Of a stretch of 64,000 nt of DNA, positions 9,717-19,220 are shown piece after piece. A program made the position numbers and the translations under genes. The notes beneath the pieces are model-generated. The model did no database searches. It was given only the letters and a program-made list of their open reading frames with translations, and was not told the origin of the DNA. Location of the stretch: assembly GCA_051880615.1 (NCBI GenBank), contig JBJEOH010000059.1, positions 23,736-87,735 of the forward strand, written 5' to 3'. Source of the stretch: UBA7067 sp051880615 (lineage in GTDB: Bacteria > Bacillota > Clostridia > Oscillospirales > Acutalibacteraceae). Positions within the stretch are counted from its first letter, which is position 1. Every line of letters starts with the position of its first letter.

Positions 9717-10724
9717 TTAATTTGGCGTAATCTTTATCTTATCAGGTTTTATTTCAGGATTCTGAATTATATCTACATTATAGCCCAGCTCTTTTAAAAG
9801 CATAATATTAGCTCTTTTCTGACCCAAAGCCTTTGAGATATACGAGGGATTAACCTCAATTTTATACGACTTTTTGTCTGTTGAGTTGTCGCAATTTTTG
9901 ACAAAATCGAGAAAATGATTTACAAAACGCTTGCTTTCGCAAAGCTCACGAAACGCAGGATGATAAGGCCCTGCGATATAATCTTTTTTAAGCGACGCAC
10001 TGTCGTGAAGTCCAAGGCGTATTACCCTGATATTCATATTATCAAAAAAATCAAGCAGCCTTGCGCAAAGCTCCACCGCCTGTTCAAGCGACTGCGGCAG
10101 ATACCTTGAGGTTAAGCAAAGCACCGCAAGCTCGGTATCCTTTAAAACTATGGTAGGATATATCCGCATTGTGTCAGGCTGAAGAAGTGACAGCTGCTGT
10201 GCGGTAAATATATCCTTATCATCGTCGCTTTTATACAGCCCCGTCATCATCTGAAGTCCCAGAGAAAAGCCGTTTTCTTTAATCAGCCTTGAAGCTTTCT
10301 CAACATCCAGTGCGGTATGACCTCTCTTGTTAGCCTCAAGCACCTCATCAACCATACTTTGTGCGCCAAGCTCAATTGAGGTAACGCCGTATTTTTTCAG
10401 GGTATCGAGTATATCCTGATTTATATAATCGGGTCTGGTGGAAATCCTTATGCCCTTGAACAGACCCTTTGAAACATATTCATATGCAGTGCTTAAGAGC
10501 ATCTCCATATATTCGGGTTCAATGCCCGTAAAGCTGCCGCCGAAGAATGCAATCTCAGATTCATCATAGTAGCCGCGTGAATGTAAAGCAGTTTCGACTG
10601 CCGATATAACATCATCTTTGGTTACTTTCTTATTACACCCTGTTATTTCGTTCTGATTGCAAAAGCTGCACTGATTAGGACAGCCGTTATGCGGCACAAA
10701 AATTGCTACATTTGAGCGCTTCAA
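9717..10724 (-). CDS. Elp3-like radical SAM protein
   Basis: Radical SAM enzyme with the 4Fe-4S motif CPNQCSFC (CxxxCxxC) near residues 15-22, followed by FFGGSFTGIE and the (beta/alpha) barrel motif ISTRPDYI and IELGAQSM. This places it in the Elp3/COG1243-like radical SAM group. It has no acetyltransferase domain at the C-terminus (335 residues), so a tRNA-acetylating Elp3 role is not supported. The substrate is unknown. The start is TTG and overlaps the rnc stop by four bases (TTGA), suggesting coupled translation. In many Clostridia this gene sits between rnc and smc. Confidence 0.82.
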   Translation of the reverse strand: MKRSNVAIFVPHNGCPNQCSFCNQNEITGCNKKVTKDDVISAVETALHSRGYYDESEIAFFGGSFTGIEPEYMEMLLSTAYEYVSKGLFKGIRISTRPDYINQDILDTLKKYGVTSIELGAQSMVDEVLEANKRGHTALDVEKASRLIKENGFSLGLQMMTGLYKSDDDKDIFTAQQLSLLQPDTMRIYPTIVLKDTELAVLCLTSRYLPQSLEQAVELCARLLDFFDNMNIRVIRLGLHDSASLKKDYIAGPYHPAFRELCESKRFVNHFLDFVKNCDNSTDKKSYKIEVNPSYISKALGQKRANIMLLKELGYNVDIIQNPEIKPDKIKITPN

Positions 10725-11404
10725 TATCCCATCAGCTCCAGTGCTTCTCTTGCTGCCTGCTGCTCAGCTTCCTTTTTACTTCTGCCGCCGCCTTTGCCGA
10801 CAACATTGCTGTTTAAGTGAACCTCAACAGTAAAATGCTTGTCGTGGTCGGGACCTGACTCTCCCGTAAGAACATACGAGATTTTTTCCTCGGGATTCTT
10901 CTGAACAATCTCCTGAAGCTTTGTTTTGTAATCAACAAAATTATGTGTTCTGTGATTCTTTATATCGTCAACAACGAAACGGAGGACAAATTTTCTTGCA
11001 CATTCCATTCCGCCGTCAAGGTAAATAGCAGCTATGACAGATTCAAAAGCGTCGGCTAAAATTGACGGACGGTTTCTGCCGCCGTTTTTAGACTCACCGC
11101 GGCTTAGCAGAAGGTATTTTCCCAAATTTATTGAACGCGCATAAACGGCAAGCGTTTTTTCACACACAAGCGAAGCGCGAAGTTTAGTAAGCTCACCCTC
11201 CGGCAAGTCGGGACAATTTTTGAAAATATAATCGGAAACAATTATACTTAAAACAGAATCACCCAGAAACTCCTGCCTTTCATTGCACACAACCCCATCC
11301 TTGCGCTCATTCGCATAAGAAGAATGTGTAAGAGCTGTTTTTAAGTACTCTATATTCTTGAAATCATATTCCAGCGTTTTGCAGAATTGTTCCAATTCAG
11401 TCAC
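10721..11404 (-). CDS. rnc: Ribonuclease III
   Basis: Double-strand-specific endoribonuclease that processes rRNA precursors and other RNAs. The signature NERQEFLGDSVLS is near residue 42, a second acidic cluster (DAFESVIAAIYLDGG) follows, and residues 155-227 form the dsRNA-binding domain ending KKEAEQQAAREAL. The length of 227 residues is normal. The start is GTG with AAGGA six bases upstream. It follows plsX directly; the usual acpP gene between the two is absent. Confidence 0.96.
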   Translation of the reverse strand: MTELEQFCKTLEYDFKNIEYLKTALTHSSYANERKDGVVCNERQEFLGDSVLSIIVSDYIFKNCPDLPEGELTKLRASLVCEKTLAVYARSINLGKYLLLSRGESKNGGRNRPSILADAFESVIAAIYLDGGMECARKFVLRFVVDDIKNHRTHNFVDYKTKLQEIVQKNPEEKISYVLTGESGPDHDKHFTVEVHLNSNVVGKGGGRSKKEAEQQAAREALELMGY

Positions 11405-11425
11405 CTTAAATCCTTAGAAATTAAA

Positions 11426-12412
11426 TTAAATATTTATATTAGTTGCTATTTCATTTACAACATTATTTTTAACAAATTCCACAGTCAAGCCAACCGCGCT
11501 TTTTATGGTGCGTGCCTTGGAGCTGCCGTGAGCCTTGAACACAGGCTTGGACACACCGAGTATAGGCGAGCCGCCGTACTCGTTATAGTCAAACTGCTTT
11601 TTCATTTCTTTCATATCAGACAGCACAAGCGCTGCGGCAAGCTTATTTTTGAGGTTTTTTGTAAAAATGCCTTTAATTTTGCCCATAAGCGCGCCTGCAA
11701 CACCCTCATACATTTTAAGGATTATATTCCCTGTAAAGCCATCGGCAACAACTACATCACTTTCACCCTCGGGCACTCCTCTGCCCTCAACATTGCCGAT
11801 GAAATTCAGGTTAGAAGCCTTTAACAGCTGATACGCCTCCTGATAAAGCGGTGTGCCCTTATGCTCCTCAGCTCCGCAGTTTGCAAGTCCGATTCTTGGG
11901 TTATCAATTCCGATAACCTTGTTCATATAGATTGAACCCATAAGTCCGAATTGAACAAGCATTTCGGGTCGACATTCCACATTTGCTCCGCCGTCAATAA
12001 GCATTGAACAGCCAGTTAAGGTCGGCAGTACAGGCGCAAATGCAGGGCGCTTAACACCCTTTATTCTTTTTATTATCATTGTCGCTCCCATAACAAGAGC
12101 ACCGCTGTTGCCTGCGGATATGAACGCGTCGCCCTCTCCCTTTGATAAAAGGTCAAAGCCGAGCGCCATTGATGAGTTTTTCTTTGTCTTGATAACTGCC
12201 GACGGGTCGTCCTCCATTGTGATTACCTCTTCGGCATTTGCGATTTGCATATCATCAATTTTAATATTATTCTCGGCGGCAACCGAGCGGATTTTACTCT
12301 CACTGCCTGTCAGCAGAATATCGACTCCGTACTCATCTTTCGCCATACGCGCACCCTTGATTATTTCAAGTGGCGCATTGTCGCCGCCAAAAGCGTCAAT
12401 AATTATCTTCAT
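11426..12412 (-). CDS. plsX: Phosphate acyltransferase PlsX
   Basis: Makes acyl-phosphate from acyl-ACP for phospholipid synthesis (PlsX/PlsY route). The N-terminus MKIIIDAFGGDNAP and the region GFLxxGNSGAL-like (ISAGNSGALVMGAT) are typical; 328 residues is the normal length. In most Firmicutes acpP follows plsX; here rnc follows at once, so the acyl carrier protein must be encoded elsewhere. Confidence 0.95.
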   Translation of the reverse strand: MKIIIDAFGGDNAPLEIIKGARMAKDEYGVDILLTGSESKIRSVAAENNIKIDDMQIANAEEVITMEDDPSAVIKTKKNSSMALGFDLLSKGEGDAFISAGNSGALVMGATMIIKRIKGVKRPAFAPVLPTLTGCSMLIDGGANVECRPEMLVQFGLMGSIYMNKVIGIDNPRIGLANCGAEEHKGTPLYQEAYQLLKASNLNFIGNVEGRGVPEGESDVVVADGFTGNIILKMYEGVAGALMGKIKGIFTKNLKNKLAAALVLSDMKEMKKQFDYNEYGGSPILGVSKPVFKAHGSSKARTIKSAVGLTVEFVKNNVVNEIATNINI

Positions 12413-12421
12413 ACTAATCTC

Positions 12422-13741
12422 CTATATATCAAGTCCGTTATCAAAGATAAAAGCGCTGAGGCTTTCAAATGAACGGTTTGCGTATTTTTCAGCTTTGAGC
12501 TTTTTGTCCCTGATCTTTTCATCAAGTTCAGGCATTATTCCGAGGTTTGCGCCCATCGGCTGGAAACGCTTAACACTCTCATCAGTGATATATCTGCTTA
12601 ATGCGCCAATCATCGTGTTCTCAGGCAGTGTGACAGTATTCAAGCCTTTGCAAAGTCTTGCGGCATTGATACCGGCCATAAGACCCGAGGAGGCGGATTC
12701 CATATAACCCTCAACTCCTGTGAGCTGTCCTGCAAAAAACAGGCGGCTGTTGCTTTTACTGCTGTAGTCGGAGCAAAGCACCCTCGGCGAGTCGATAAAG
12801 GTGTTGCGGTGCATAACGCCGTAGCGCACAAAGTCGGCATTTTTAAGAGCAGGAATCATTGAGAAAACGCGTTTCTGCTCGGGAAATTTCAGGTTAGTCT
12901 GAAAGCCTACAAGATTATAGAGTGTGCCGCTTGAATTTTCACGCCGCAGCTGAAGCACCGCCCAAGGTCTGCGCCCGGTGTTCGGATCAATCAACCCTAC
13001 AGGCTTCATAGGTCCGAAACGAATGGTGTCTTTACCTCGTTGAGCCATTACCTCAATCGGCATGCAGCCCTCGTACACCTTCGGATTTGAAACATCAAAA
13101 TCGTGAACAGGCGCTCTTTCGGCAGAAATAAGCTCCTCTTCAAATCGTTCAAACTCCTCTTTATTCATCGGACAGTTTATGTAATCGTCCTCGCCGCCCT
13201 TATCGTACCTTGAAGCTGTGAAAGCGCATGACATATCAATGCTTTCAGCTGTAACAATCGGCGCAGCAGCGTCAAAAAAGCTCAATGCTCCGCCGAACAT
13301 AGCCTTAATTTTTTCGGACAAAGCCTCCGAAGTAAGAGGTCCTGTCGCAACAACCGTAATATCGTCAAAGCTAAGGTCTGATACCTCAGTATCAACTATT
13401 TCGATATTTCCGTTGTTTCTTATCTGCTCGGTGACAAGAGAAGAAAAAATATCTCTGTCAACCGCTAATGCGCCGCCGGCAGGCACAGTACAGTTGTCGG
13501 CACATCTCATCAAGAGAGAATCAAGCATTCTCATCTCTTGCTTAAGCATACCGGCTGCGCTTGCAAACCGAGCAGCCTTTAATGAATTAGAGCAGACAAG
13601 CTCGGCAAAACTGTCAGACTTATGCGCGGGCGACTTTTTATGCGGCTTCATCTCGTAAAGACGAACCTTTATACCGCGCTTTGAAATTTGCCAAGCCGCC
13701 TCGCATCCTGCAAGACCTGCTCCGATAACATTGACAGTCAT
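12422..13741 (-). CDS. trmFO: FAD/folate-dependent tRNA m5U54 methyltransferase TrmFO
   Basis: Methylates U54 in the T-loop of tRNAs using methylenetetrahydrofolate and FADH2. The FAD-binding Rossmann motif VIGAGLAGCEAAWQ is at the N-terminus; SLKAARFASAAGMLKQEMR and the C-terminal GVEGYMESASSGLMAGINAA block are family hallmarks. I start at the ATG at 13741, preceded by GGAAGGAG, rather than at the longer open frame; this gives 439 residues. It lies between topA and plsX with a gap of about 120 bases to topA. Confidence 0.95.
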   Translation of the reverse strand: MTVNVIGAGLAGCEAAWQISKRGIKVRLYEMKPHKKSPAHKSDSFAELVCSNSLKAARFASAAGMLKQEMRMLDSLLMRCADNCTVPAGGALAVDRDIFSSLVTEQIRNNGNIEIVDTEVSDLSFDDITVVATGPLTSEALSEKIKAMFGGALSFFDAAAPIVTAESIDMSCAFTASRYDKGGEDDYINCPMNKEEFERFEEELISAERAPVHDFDVSNPKVYEGCMPIEVMAQRGKDTIRFGPMKPVGLIDPNTGRRPWAVLQLRRENSSGTLYNLVGFQTNLKFPEQKRVFSMIPALKNADFVRYGVMHRNTFIDSPRVLCSDYSSKSNSRLFFAGQLTGVEGYMESASSGLMAGINAARLCKGLNTVTLPENTMIGALSRYITDESVKRFQPMGANLGIMPELDEKIRDKKLKAEKYANRSFESLSAFIFDNGLDI

Positions 13742-13827
13742 ATTAAGCTCCTTCCGCTTAATTCGTAAGAAATACTCTATGCATATTGCCATTATGAAGC
13801 ACGCAGATGTATTATGTGTACCTCACT

Positions 13828-13860
13828 CCCTTAATAAGGGTAAAATGCGACGAGCATTTT
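13828..13860 (-). other. Two small palindromes between topA and trmFO
   Basis: The gap of 123 bases downstream of topA holds a perfect 13-base palindrome (CCCTTAATAAGGG, 13828-13840) followed by an inverted repeat with 7-base arms AAAATGC and GCATTTT (13842-13860). No long U-run follows, so a terminator is doubtful; a weak terminator or RNA processing element is possible. Confidence 0.35.
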
Positions 13861-13864
13861 CAAA

Positions 13865-15949
13865 TCATTCTTCCTCTATGGTCTTCTGATAACCGCAGCC
13901 TTCCTTAGCGCAGAAAAGCGTCGGTTTTTTGCCTTTTTTCTTATATAAAATTTCTCCGCACAGAGGACATTTTTCGTTTACAGGCTCGTTCCAGGAAACA
14001 AAATCACAGTCCGGATAATTACTGCAGCCGTAGAAAATTCTGCCTTTTTTAGTCTTTCGCACGATGACATCGCCGTCACACTTCGGACATTTTACGCCTA
14101 TTTCCTGCACGAATTTCTTGATATTTTTGCACTCAGGATATCCGGGGCAAGCTATGAACTTACCGTATCTGCCGACCTTAACAACCATTCGTCTGCCGCA
14201 CAGCTCGCAGATATAGTCAGTTTCATCCTCTTTAAGCTGGATTTTTACTCCCTGCATTTCTTCCTTTGCTTTTTTGAGAGTCTTATCAAAATCGCCGTAG
14301 AAGTTATCTAAAACCTCAACCCATTCTTCCTGTCCCTGTTCAATCTTGTCAAGATCCTGCTCCATCTGAGCCGTGAATTTTACATTTACAATTTTCGGGA
14401 AACGCTCCTGCATAAGCTTAGTCATAACCTCACCAAGCTCAGTAGGCTTGAAGGTTTTATTTTCTCTTGTAACATATTCACGCTGAGTAATCGTTGTAAT
14501 TGTCGGAGCGTAGGTTGACGGTCTGCCTATTCCGTTTTCTTCAAGAGCCTTTATCAGCGAGGCTTCCGAATAACGCGCAGGCGGCTGAGTGAAGTGCTGA
14601 GCCGGGATAAGCTCCTTGAGTTTTAATGGCATATCCTGTTCAAGCGGAGGAAGCTGCTTCTCTTTTTCCTCCTCAACATCTTTACCCTCAACATACAATG
14701 CAGTAAAGCCGTCAAAATCAACAATATATCCCGAAGCCTTGAAAATATAGTCGCCTGCCTCAATTTCAGCCTGTGTTGTTTTTTGGATACATTCAGCCAT
14801 CTGACAAGCTGTAAATCGCTCCCAGATAAGCTTATATAGCTTATATTGGTCAGAGGTAAGGCTGGATTTCAACCTTTCAGGTTCAAGCGACACCATAGTT
14901 GGCCTTATAGCCTCATGTCCGTCCTGTGCATTTGCACGGGATTTGAAAAATCTCGGCTTTGAGGGCAGATACTTGTCACCCCATCTGCCTCTTATATATT
15001 CGGTTACATCATTTATTGCATCGTTTGAAATACGCAGAGAGTCGGTTCTCATATAGGTAATAAGACCGATTGCGCCGAGCTCAGGCACTTCAACGCCTTC
15101 ATAAAGCTCCTGCGCTACCTTCATCGTTCTTCTCGATTGAAAGCCGAGCTTTCTTGAGGCTTCCTGCTGTAATGTGGATGTGATAAACGGAGGTGCAGGT
15201 GATTTTTTGCGCCTGCCATGCTTAACCTTTGAAACCTTATATTCGGCATTTTCAAGCTCTGCTACTATTTTATCGGATTGTTCCTTGTTCTCAACCTTGA
15301 GTTTACCGTTTTTATCACCGTAAAGAGACGCTGTTAAAATTCTGCGGCTGCCCTTCGGAATAAGCTTTGCATCGATGCTCCAGTATTCCTCAGGCTTAAA
15401 AGCACGAATTTCATTTTCTCTGTCAACGATAATTTTTAACGCAACCGACTGAACACGGCCTGCGGAAAGTCCTCGTCTGATCTTCTGCGAGAGGAACGGA
15501 CTGAGCTTATAACCAACAAGGCGGTCAAGAATTCTTCTTGCCTGCTGTGCATTGACAAGATTCTGGTCGATTGCACGCGGATGGCTCATTCCGTTTTCTA
15601 TACCTGTTTTTGTGATTTCGTTAAACTCAACTCTGTTCTGATCGTTTGTATCAAGCCCGAGCAGATATGCAAGATGCCAAGAAATTGCTTCTCCTTCGCG
15701 ATCAGGGTCGGTTGCAAGAATAACGCCTTCGCTTTTATCAGCGGCATCTTTAAGCTCCTCAACAAGCTTTTCCTTGCCCTTTATTACAGCGTATTTCGGC
15801 TCAAAACGCTTTTTTATATCAACGCTGAGTCTTGTTGCCGGCAGATCACGCACATGACCCTTTGAGGCTATTACATTATATCCCTTGCCGAGGTATTTTT
15901 TTATTGTCTTTGCCTTTGACGGTGACTCAACTATTACTAATTTTGACAT
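13865..15949 (-). CDS. topA: DNA topoisomerase I
   Basis: Type IA topoisomerase relaxing negative supercoils. N-terminal TOPRIM domain (KLVIVESPSKAKTI, later ATDPDREGEAI), active-site tyrosine in ITYMRTDS, and at the C-terminus three Cys4 zinc ribbons (CELCGRR, CPKCDGD, CPLCGEI). The length is 694 residues. The ATG at 15949 has GGAGGA before it and gives the usual start MSKLVIVES. It overlaps the end of the region of dprA's ribosome context; dprA stops at 15964, 14 bases upstream. Confidence 0.96.
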   Translation of the reverse strand: MSKLVIVESPSKAKTIKKYLGKGYNVIASKGHVRDLPATRLSVDIKKRFEPKYAVIKGKEKLVEELKDAADKSEGVILATDPDREGEAISWHLAYLLGLDTNDQNRVEFNEITKTGIENGMSHPRAIDQNLVNAQQARRILDRLVGYKLSPFLSQKIRRGLSAGRVQSVALKIIVDRENEIRAFKPEEYWSIDAKLIPKGSRRILTASLYGDKNGKLKVENKEQSDKIVAELENAEYKVSKVKHGRRKKSPAPPFITSTLQQEASRKLGFQSRRTMKVAQELYEGVEVPELGAIGLITYMRTDSLRISNDAINDVTEYIRGRWGDKYLPSKPRFFKSRANAQDGHEAIRPTMVSLEPERLKSSLTSDQYKLYKLIWERFTACQMAECIQKTTQAEIEAGDYIFKASGYIVDFDGFTALYVEGKDVEEEKEKQLPPLEQDMPLKLKELIPAQHFTQPPARYSEASLIKALEENGIGRPSTYAPTITTITQREYVTRENKTFKPTELGEVMTKLMQERFPKIVNVKFTAQMEQDLDKIEQGQEEWVEVLDNFYGDFDKTLKKAKEEMQGVKIQLKEDETDYICELCGRRMVVKVGRYGKFIACPGYPECKNIKKFVQEIGVKCPKCDGDVIVRKTKKGRIFYGCSNYPDCDFVSWNEPVNEKCPLCGEILYKKKGKKPTLFCAKEGCGYQKTIEEE

Positions 15950-15963
15950 AAGTGAATCCTCCA

Positions 15964-17202
15964 TTATTTGCGAATGTATCTGCCGCCGGAAACACCTTCT
16001 GCGGCACCAAAAATCTCAAGCTCAGTAAGAGCAGCCATTACAATTTGCGGCGGAATATTAAGCTTATCTGCTATTTCATCAATATAGAGCGGCGCATCAT
16101 CCAAAGCGTTAAAAACAAGTCGTGCATCATCTGATACCCCATCGGGACACTTTGGTGTTTTCGCAGCCTGATTATTATTCTTCCGATTGGCGAAATCAAT
16201 ATTCAGCGAAGGAGATTCAGCGACATTTGCGGATTTCTGCGTTTTATAAAGAGTTCGCCTGCCTGCGACAGGAACATCGCTGACTTCGCTTTCATCTGCA
16301 ACGACTGATTCATGCTCTATTGTAAGGTCGTATCGGTTAGCATATTCTTCAACAATATCCTTATACGAGGTTACAGTTATAGCACCCTGCTTAAGAAGTT
16401 CATTTGTTCCCTGTACGTGTGCATTTATAAGACTGCCCGGCACTGAGAAAACATCGCGGTTTTGCTCAAGCGCAAGACGCGCTGTTATAAGCGAGCCGCT
16501 TTTCATTCCTGCTTCAATCACAAGAACACCGTTTGACAGTCCCGAAATAATCCTGTTGCGTTGCGGGAAGGTGTAGCTTGCCGGCGGAAAATCTGGTGGA
16601 TATTCGGATATAACCGCACCCTTATTAGCGATAAGCTTTCTCATCTGTGCATTCTCTGATAAATAATCATAGTTGATACCGCAGCCAAGAACGCAGATTG
16701 TAACACCGTCATTTTGAAGCACACCTCTGTGCGATGCACAATCAATTCCAAGCGCTCCGCCGCTGACAACTATCGCTCCGCACATTGACAAATCCCTGCC
16801 AAAGGTAAACGAATTGCGTATTCCCTCACTCGTTGCAGTTCTTGTTCCGACAACACCGATTGTGAGTATGTTATCTACATCGGGCATTTTTCCGTAAACA
16901 TACAGAACACACGGCGGATTTGTAATTTCATAAAGACACCTTGGGTATTTCTCATCTTCGATTGACAAAATGCTGTAATTTAATTTTTCGCATTTATTTA
17001 TTATAGCATATGCTTCATCAAGTGTATAGGTTGAAAAACGATTTATTTGGTTTTGAGTGAAAAAGCCGGATTCACGGCGCTGTTGCGGAGAAGCCCAATA
17101 TATCTCTTCAGCAGAGCCGTAAAAATCAAGCATCTCTTTAACCTTATGACAATTATAGCCTATACACTGCTGAAGCCAAACCGAGTAAACAGCTTCGCTC
17201 AC
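15964..17202 (-). CDS. dprA: DNA-processing protein DprA (Smf)
   Basis: Loads RecA onto incoming single-stranded DNA in natural transformation. The Rossmann-like domain has VGTRTATSEGI and VSGGALGIDCASHRG; the C-terminal 70 residues form the DprA winged helix (DDAPLYIDEIADKLNI). An upstream ATG exists at 17229, but the GTG at 17202 has AGGGGGAG seven bases before it and overlaps the upstream TGA stop in a GTGA junction, so I use it (412 residues). dprA-topA-trmFO order is common in Clostridia. Confidence 0.93.
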   Translation of the reverse strand: MSEAVYSVWLQQCIGYNCHKVKEMLDFYGSAEEIYWASPQQRRESGFFTQNQINRFSTYTLDEAYAIINKCEKLNYSILSIEDEKYPRCLYEITNPPCVLYVYGKMPDVDNILTIGVVGTRTATSEGIRNSFTFGRDLSMCGAIVVSGGALGIDCASHRGVLQNDGVTICVLGCGINYDYLSENAQMRKLIANKGAVISEYPPDFPPASYTFPQRNRIISGLSNGVLVIEAGMKSGSLITARLALEQNRDVFSVPGSLINAHVQGTNELLKQGAITVTSYKDIVEEYANRYDLTIEHESVVADESEVSDVPVAGRRTLYKTQKSANVAESPSLNIDFANRKNNNQAAKTPKCPDGVSDDARLVFNALDDAPLYIDEIADKLNIPPQIVMAALTELEIFGAAEGVSGGRYIRK

Positions 17203-17954
17203 TGCACACTCCCCCTTACCATTTCCCACATTGCAACCGAAGCTGCAACAGCGGCATTGAGAGATTCAGCATTGCCGTCCATACGGATTGTAATTTTTCC
17301 ACTGCAAAGCTTTATTGCTTTATCAGAAAGTCCGTTTCCTTCGTTGCCTATCAGCGTACAGCACTTCTCAGAGAAATCGGCAGACAGAATGTCGGTGCCA
17401 TCCCTCGGAACAGCTGCGTATGTCCTTACACCGTTATCATTCAGCTTCGAAAGCAGAAGGTAAAAATCATCCGCAATATAAAATTTCTGACGAAAAACTG
17501 CTCCCATACTTCCCCTTAACACCTTGGGGCTGAAAATATCGCAGCAGTCTTTTGACAAAATTACACAATCAATTCCAAACGCCTCTGCGCTCCTAAGAAT
17601 TGTACCCATATTTTGAGGATCCTGAATACACTCAAGAGCAACAGCCTTATTAAAATGAATACTGTTTTCGTCCGATTGCGGCACTTCACAAAGCAACATA
17701 ACCCCCTGCGGAGTCAAGGTTTCAGAAACAGACTTAAAAAGATTGTCCGTAAGAGAGTATCGCTCGACACTATCGGGAAGCAAAGCAAGAAAATCAGAAT
17801 ATTTATCAGCAGCTGTCGCAGTAAAGAAAGCCGCTCTGATATAAATGCCGCTTCTGAGTGCGTCGGTGCAAAGACGAACACCCTCACACACAAAGCACCC
17901 TTCCTTTTTTCTGAAAGAGGAGCTTGAGTTAAGGCGTGATATGTATTTTATCAT
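17199..17954 (-). CDS. TrmH-family (SpoU) RNA 2'-O-methyltransferase
   Basis: SPOUT methyltransferase, 251 residues, probably acting on rRNA or tRNA ribose. The N-terminal substrate-binding domain (FRKKEGCFVCEGVRL) precedes the SpoU catalytic knot: ALECIQDPQNMGTILRSAEAFG, then LIGNEGNGLSDKAI, then IRMDGNAESLNAAVAASVAMWE. The ATG at 17954 with AAGGAC upstream gives a normal N-terminus (MIKYISRLNSSSSF). RlmB and TsnR-like members look alike, so the target base is not assigned. Its stop overlaps the dprA start by four bases. Confidence 0.88.
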   Translation of the reverse strand: MIKYISRLNSSSSFRKKEGCFVCEGVRLCTDALRSGIYIRAAFFTATAADKYSDFLALLPDSVERYSLTDNLFKSVSETLTPQGVMLLCEVPQSDENSIHFNKAVALECIQDPQNMGTILRSAEAFGIDCVILSKDCCDIFSPKVLRGSMGAVFRQKFYIADDFYLLLSKLNDNGVRTYAAVPRDGTDILSADFSEKCCTLIGNEGNGLSDKAIKLCSGKITIRMDGNAESLNAAVAASVAMWEMVRGSVQ

Positions 17955-18012
17955 TTTATTGTCCTTGCTGTTAATCTCTCTCACGGTTATCACCAAACAA
18001 TCTAACATTATG

Positions 18013-18043
18013 CGAAAAGAGCGTTTGGGGATTCCCCAAACGC
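18013..18043 (-). terminator. Intrinsic terminator of infC-rpmI-rplT
   Basis: Minus-strand hairpin with a perfect 10-bp stem GCGTTTGGGG / CCCCAAACGC and an AAT loop, followed by TCTTTTC. It begins 13 bases after the rplT stop codon and separates this operon from the methyltransferase-dprA-topA run. Confidence 0.85.
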
Positions 18044-18056
18044 AGCTTTAGCTTTT

Positions 18057-18410
18057 TTATTGGGCGTTTTTAGCCTGCTCAACAAGCTTTGTAAATGCAG
18101 CCGGATCTGAAATTGCAATCTCGGAAAGCATTTTTCTGTTAAGAGTTACGCCTGCTTTTTTGAGGCCGTTCATAAATGTAGAGTAGTTTGTATCATTCAA
18201 ACGGCAAGCAGCAGAAATACGGGTGATCCAGAGTCTTCTGAAATCTCTCTTCTTCTGCTTACGGCCGATATAAGCGTAGTTACCGCTCTTCATTACAGCC
18301 TGCTTAGCCATCTTAAAGTGCTTACTCTTGGCACCCCAATAACCCTTGGCAAGCTTTAAAGTCTTTTTTCTTCTTTTGCGAGTCATCATCGCACCTTTTA
18401 TACGAGCCAT
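18057..18410 (-). CDS. rplT: 50S ribosomal protein L20
   Basis: Early-assembly 23S rRNA-binding protein, 117 residues, the normal length. The basic N-terminus (MARIKGAMMTRKRRKKTLKL) is strongly conserved. In Firmicutes, L20 binds its own mRNA leader to repress infC-rpmI-rplT; a matching attenuated leader lies upstream of infC here. GGAGGT precedes the ATG. Confidence 0.97.
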   Translation of the reverse strand: MARIKGAMMTRKRRKKTLKLAKGYWGAKSKHFKMAKQAVMKSGNYAYIGRKQKKRDFRRLWITRISAACRLNDTNYSTFMNGLKKAGVTLNRKMLSEIAISDPAAFTKLVEQAKNAQ

Positions 18411-18446
18411 TATATATTACCTCCGTTGTATACTTGTTTGCAGTGA

Positions 18447-18644
18447 TTATTTATAAGGAATAAGTCTTTTGATCTGTGCTGTGTTTGTCTTGTCAGTAAC
18501 AGTAGTCTGTCTTAAACCTCTTTTACGCTTGGTGGTCTTTTTGTTAAGGATGTGGCTCTTGTTAGCGTGAGCACGGATAACCTTACCATTTTTTGAAAGC
18601 TTAAAGCGCTTTTTTGCACCACTGTGTGTTTTAATCTTCGGCAT
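18447..18644 (-). CDS. rpmI: 50S ribosomal protein L35
   Basis: Small basic ribosomal protein, 65 residues, with the typical PKIKTHSGAKKRFKLSKNGK N-terminus and a KTTKRKRGLRQ middle. It sits between infC and rplT in the universal order, with AAGGAGG upstream of the ATG. Confidence 0.97.
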   Translation of the reverse strand: MPKIKTHSGAKKRFKLSKNGKVIRAHANKSHILNKKTTKRKRGLRQTTVTDKTNTAQIKRLIPYK

Positions 18645-18665
18645 TTGTATTTCCTCCTTGAAATT

Positions 18666-19184
18666 TTACTTAAGCGGCTTTGGAGCAAGGAACATAATCA
18701 TACTGCGTCCTTCGAGCTTTGCTGGCTTTTCGATATTTGCAACATCATCACAGCTTTCGGCAAATCTTTTCATAATTTCAGTACCGATTTCAGGATGACC
18801 CATTTCACGACCTCTGAAGCGGATAGAAACCTTAACTTTATTGCCGGCTGCAATAAACTTTTTGGCATGGGAAAGCTTAGTGTTGAAATCGTGTGTGTCT
18901 ATATTAAGGGACAAACGAATTTCCTTGATATCGATAACTCTCTGATTCTTTTTTGCTTCCTTTTCTCGTTTTGCCTGTTCAAAACGATACTTGCCGTAAT
19001 CCATAATTTTGCATACAGGCGGCTTTGCCTGCGGCGCAATCTTAACCAAATCAAGATTCTGCTCCGCTGCCAGGTTTAAAGCGTTATTAAGCGCCATAAT
19101 GCCAAGCTGGGTACCGTCAGAATTGATTACTCTCAATTCTTTGTCTCGAATTTCCTCATTAATCTGAAGTTCCTGTTTGCTAAT
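18666..19184 (-). CDS. infC: Translation initiation factor IF-3, non-AUG (AUU) start
   Basis: IF-3 prevents premature subunit joining and proofreads initiator tRNA. The protein starts ISKQELQINEEIRDKELRVI, matching the family, and 172 residues is normal. There is no ATG, GTG or TTG at the expected place with proper spacing: the reading frame begins at an ATT (19184) 8 bases after GGAGGT. AUU initiation is well known for infC and lets IF-3 control its own translation. The longer open frame upstream runs through the attenuator and is not coding. Confidence 0.93.
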   Translation of the reverse strand: MSKQELQINEEIRDKELRVINSDGTQLGIMALNNALNLAAEQNLDLVKIAPQAKPPVCKIMDYGKYRFEQAKREKEAKKNQRVIDIKEIRLSLNIDTHDFNTKLSHAKKFIAAGNKVKVSIRFRGREMGHPEIGTEIMKRFAESCDDVANIEKPAKLEGRSMIMFLAPKPLK

Positions 19185-19220
19185 TGTCAAGCACCTCCAA
19201 AATGCACATTTAAAAGCATA

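Noticed and set aside
9717..10724. tRNA-acetylating Elp3
   Set aside because: The C-terminal acetyltransferase domain is missing; only the radical SAM part is present.
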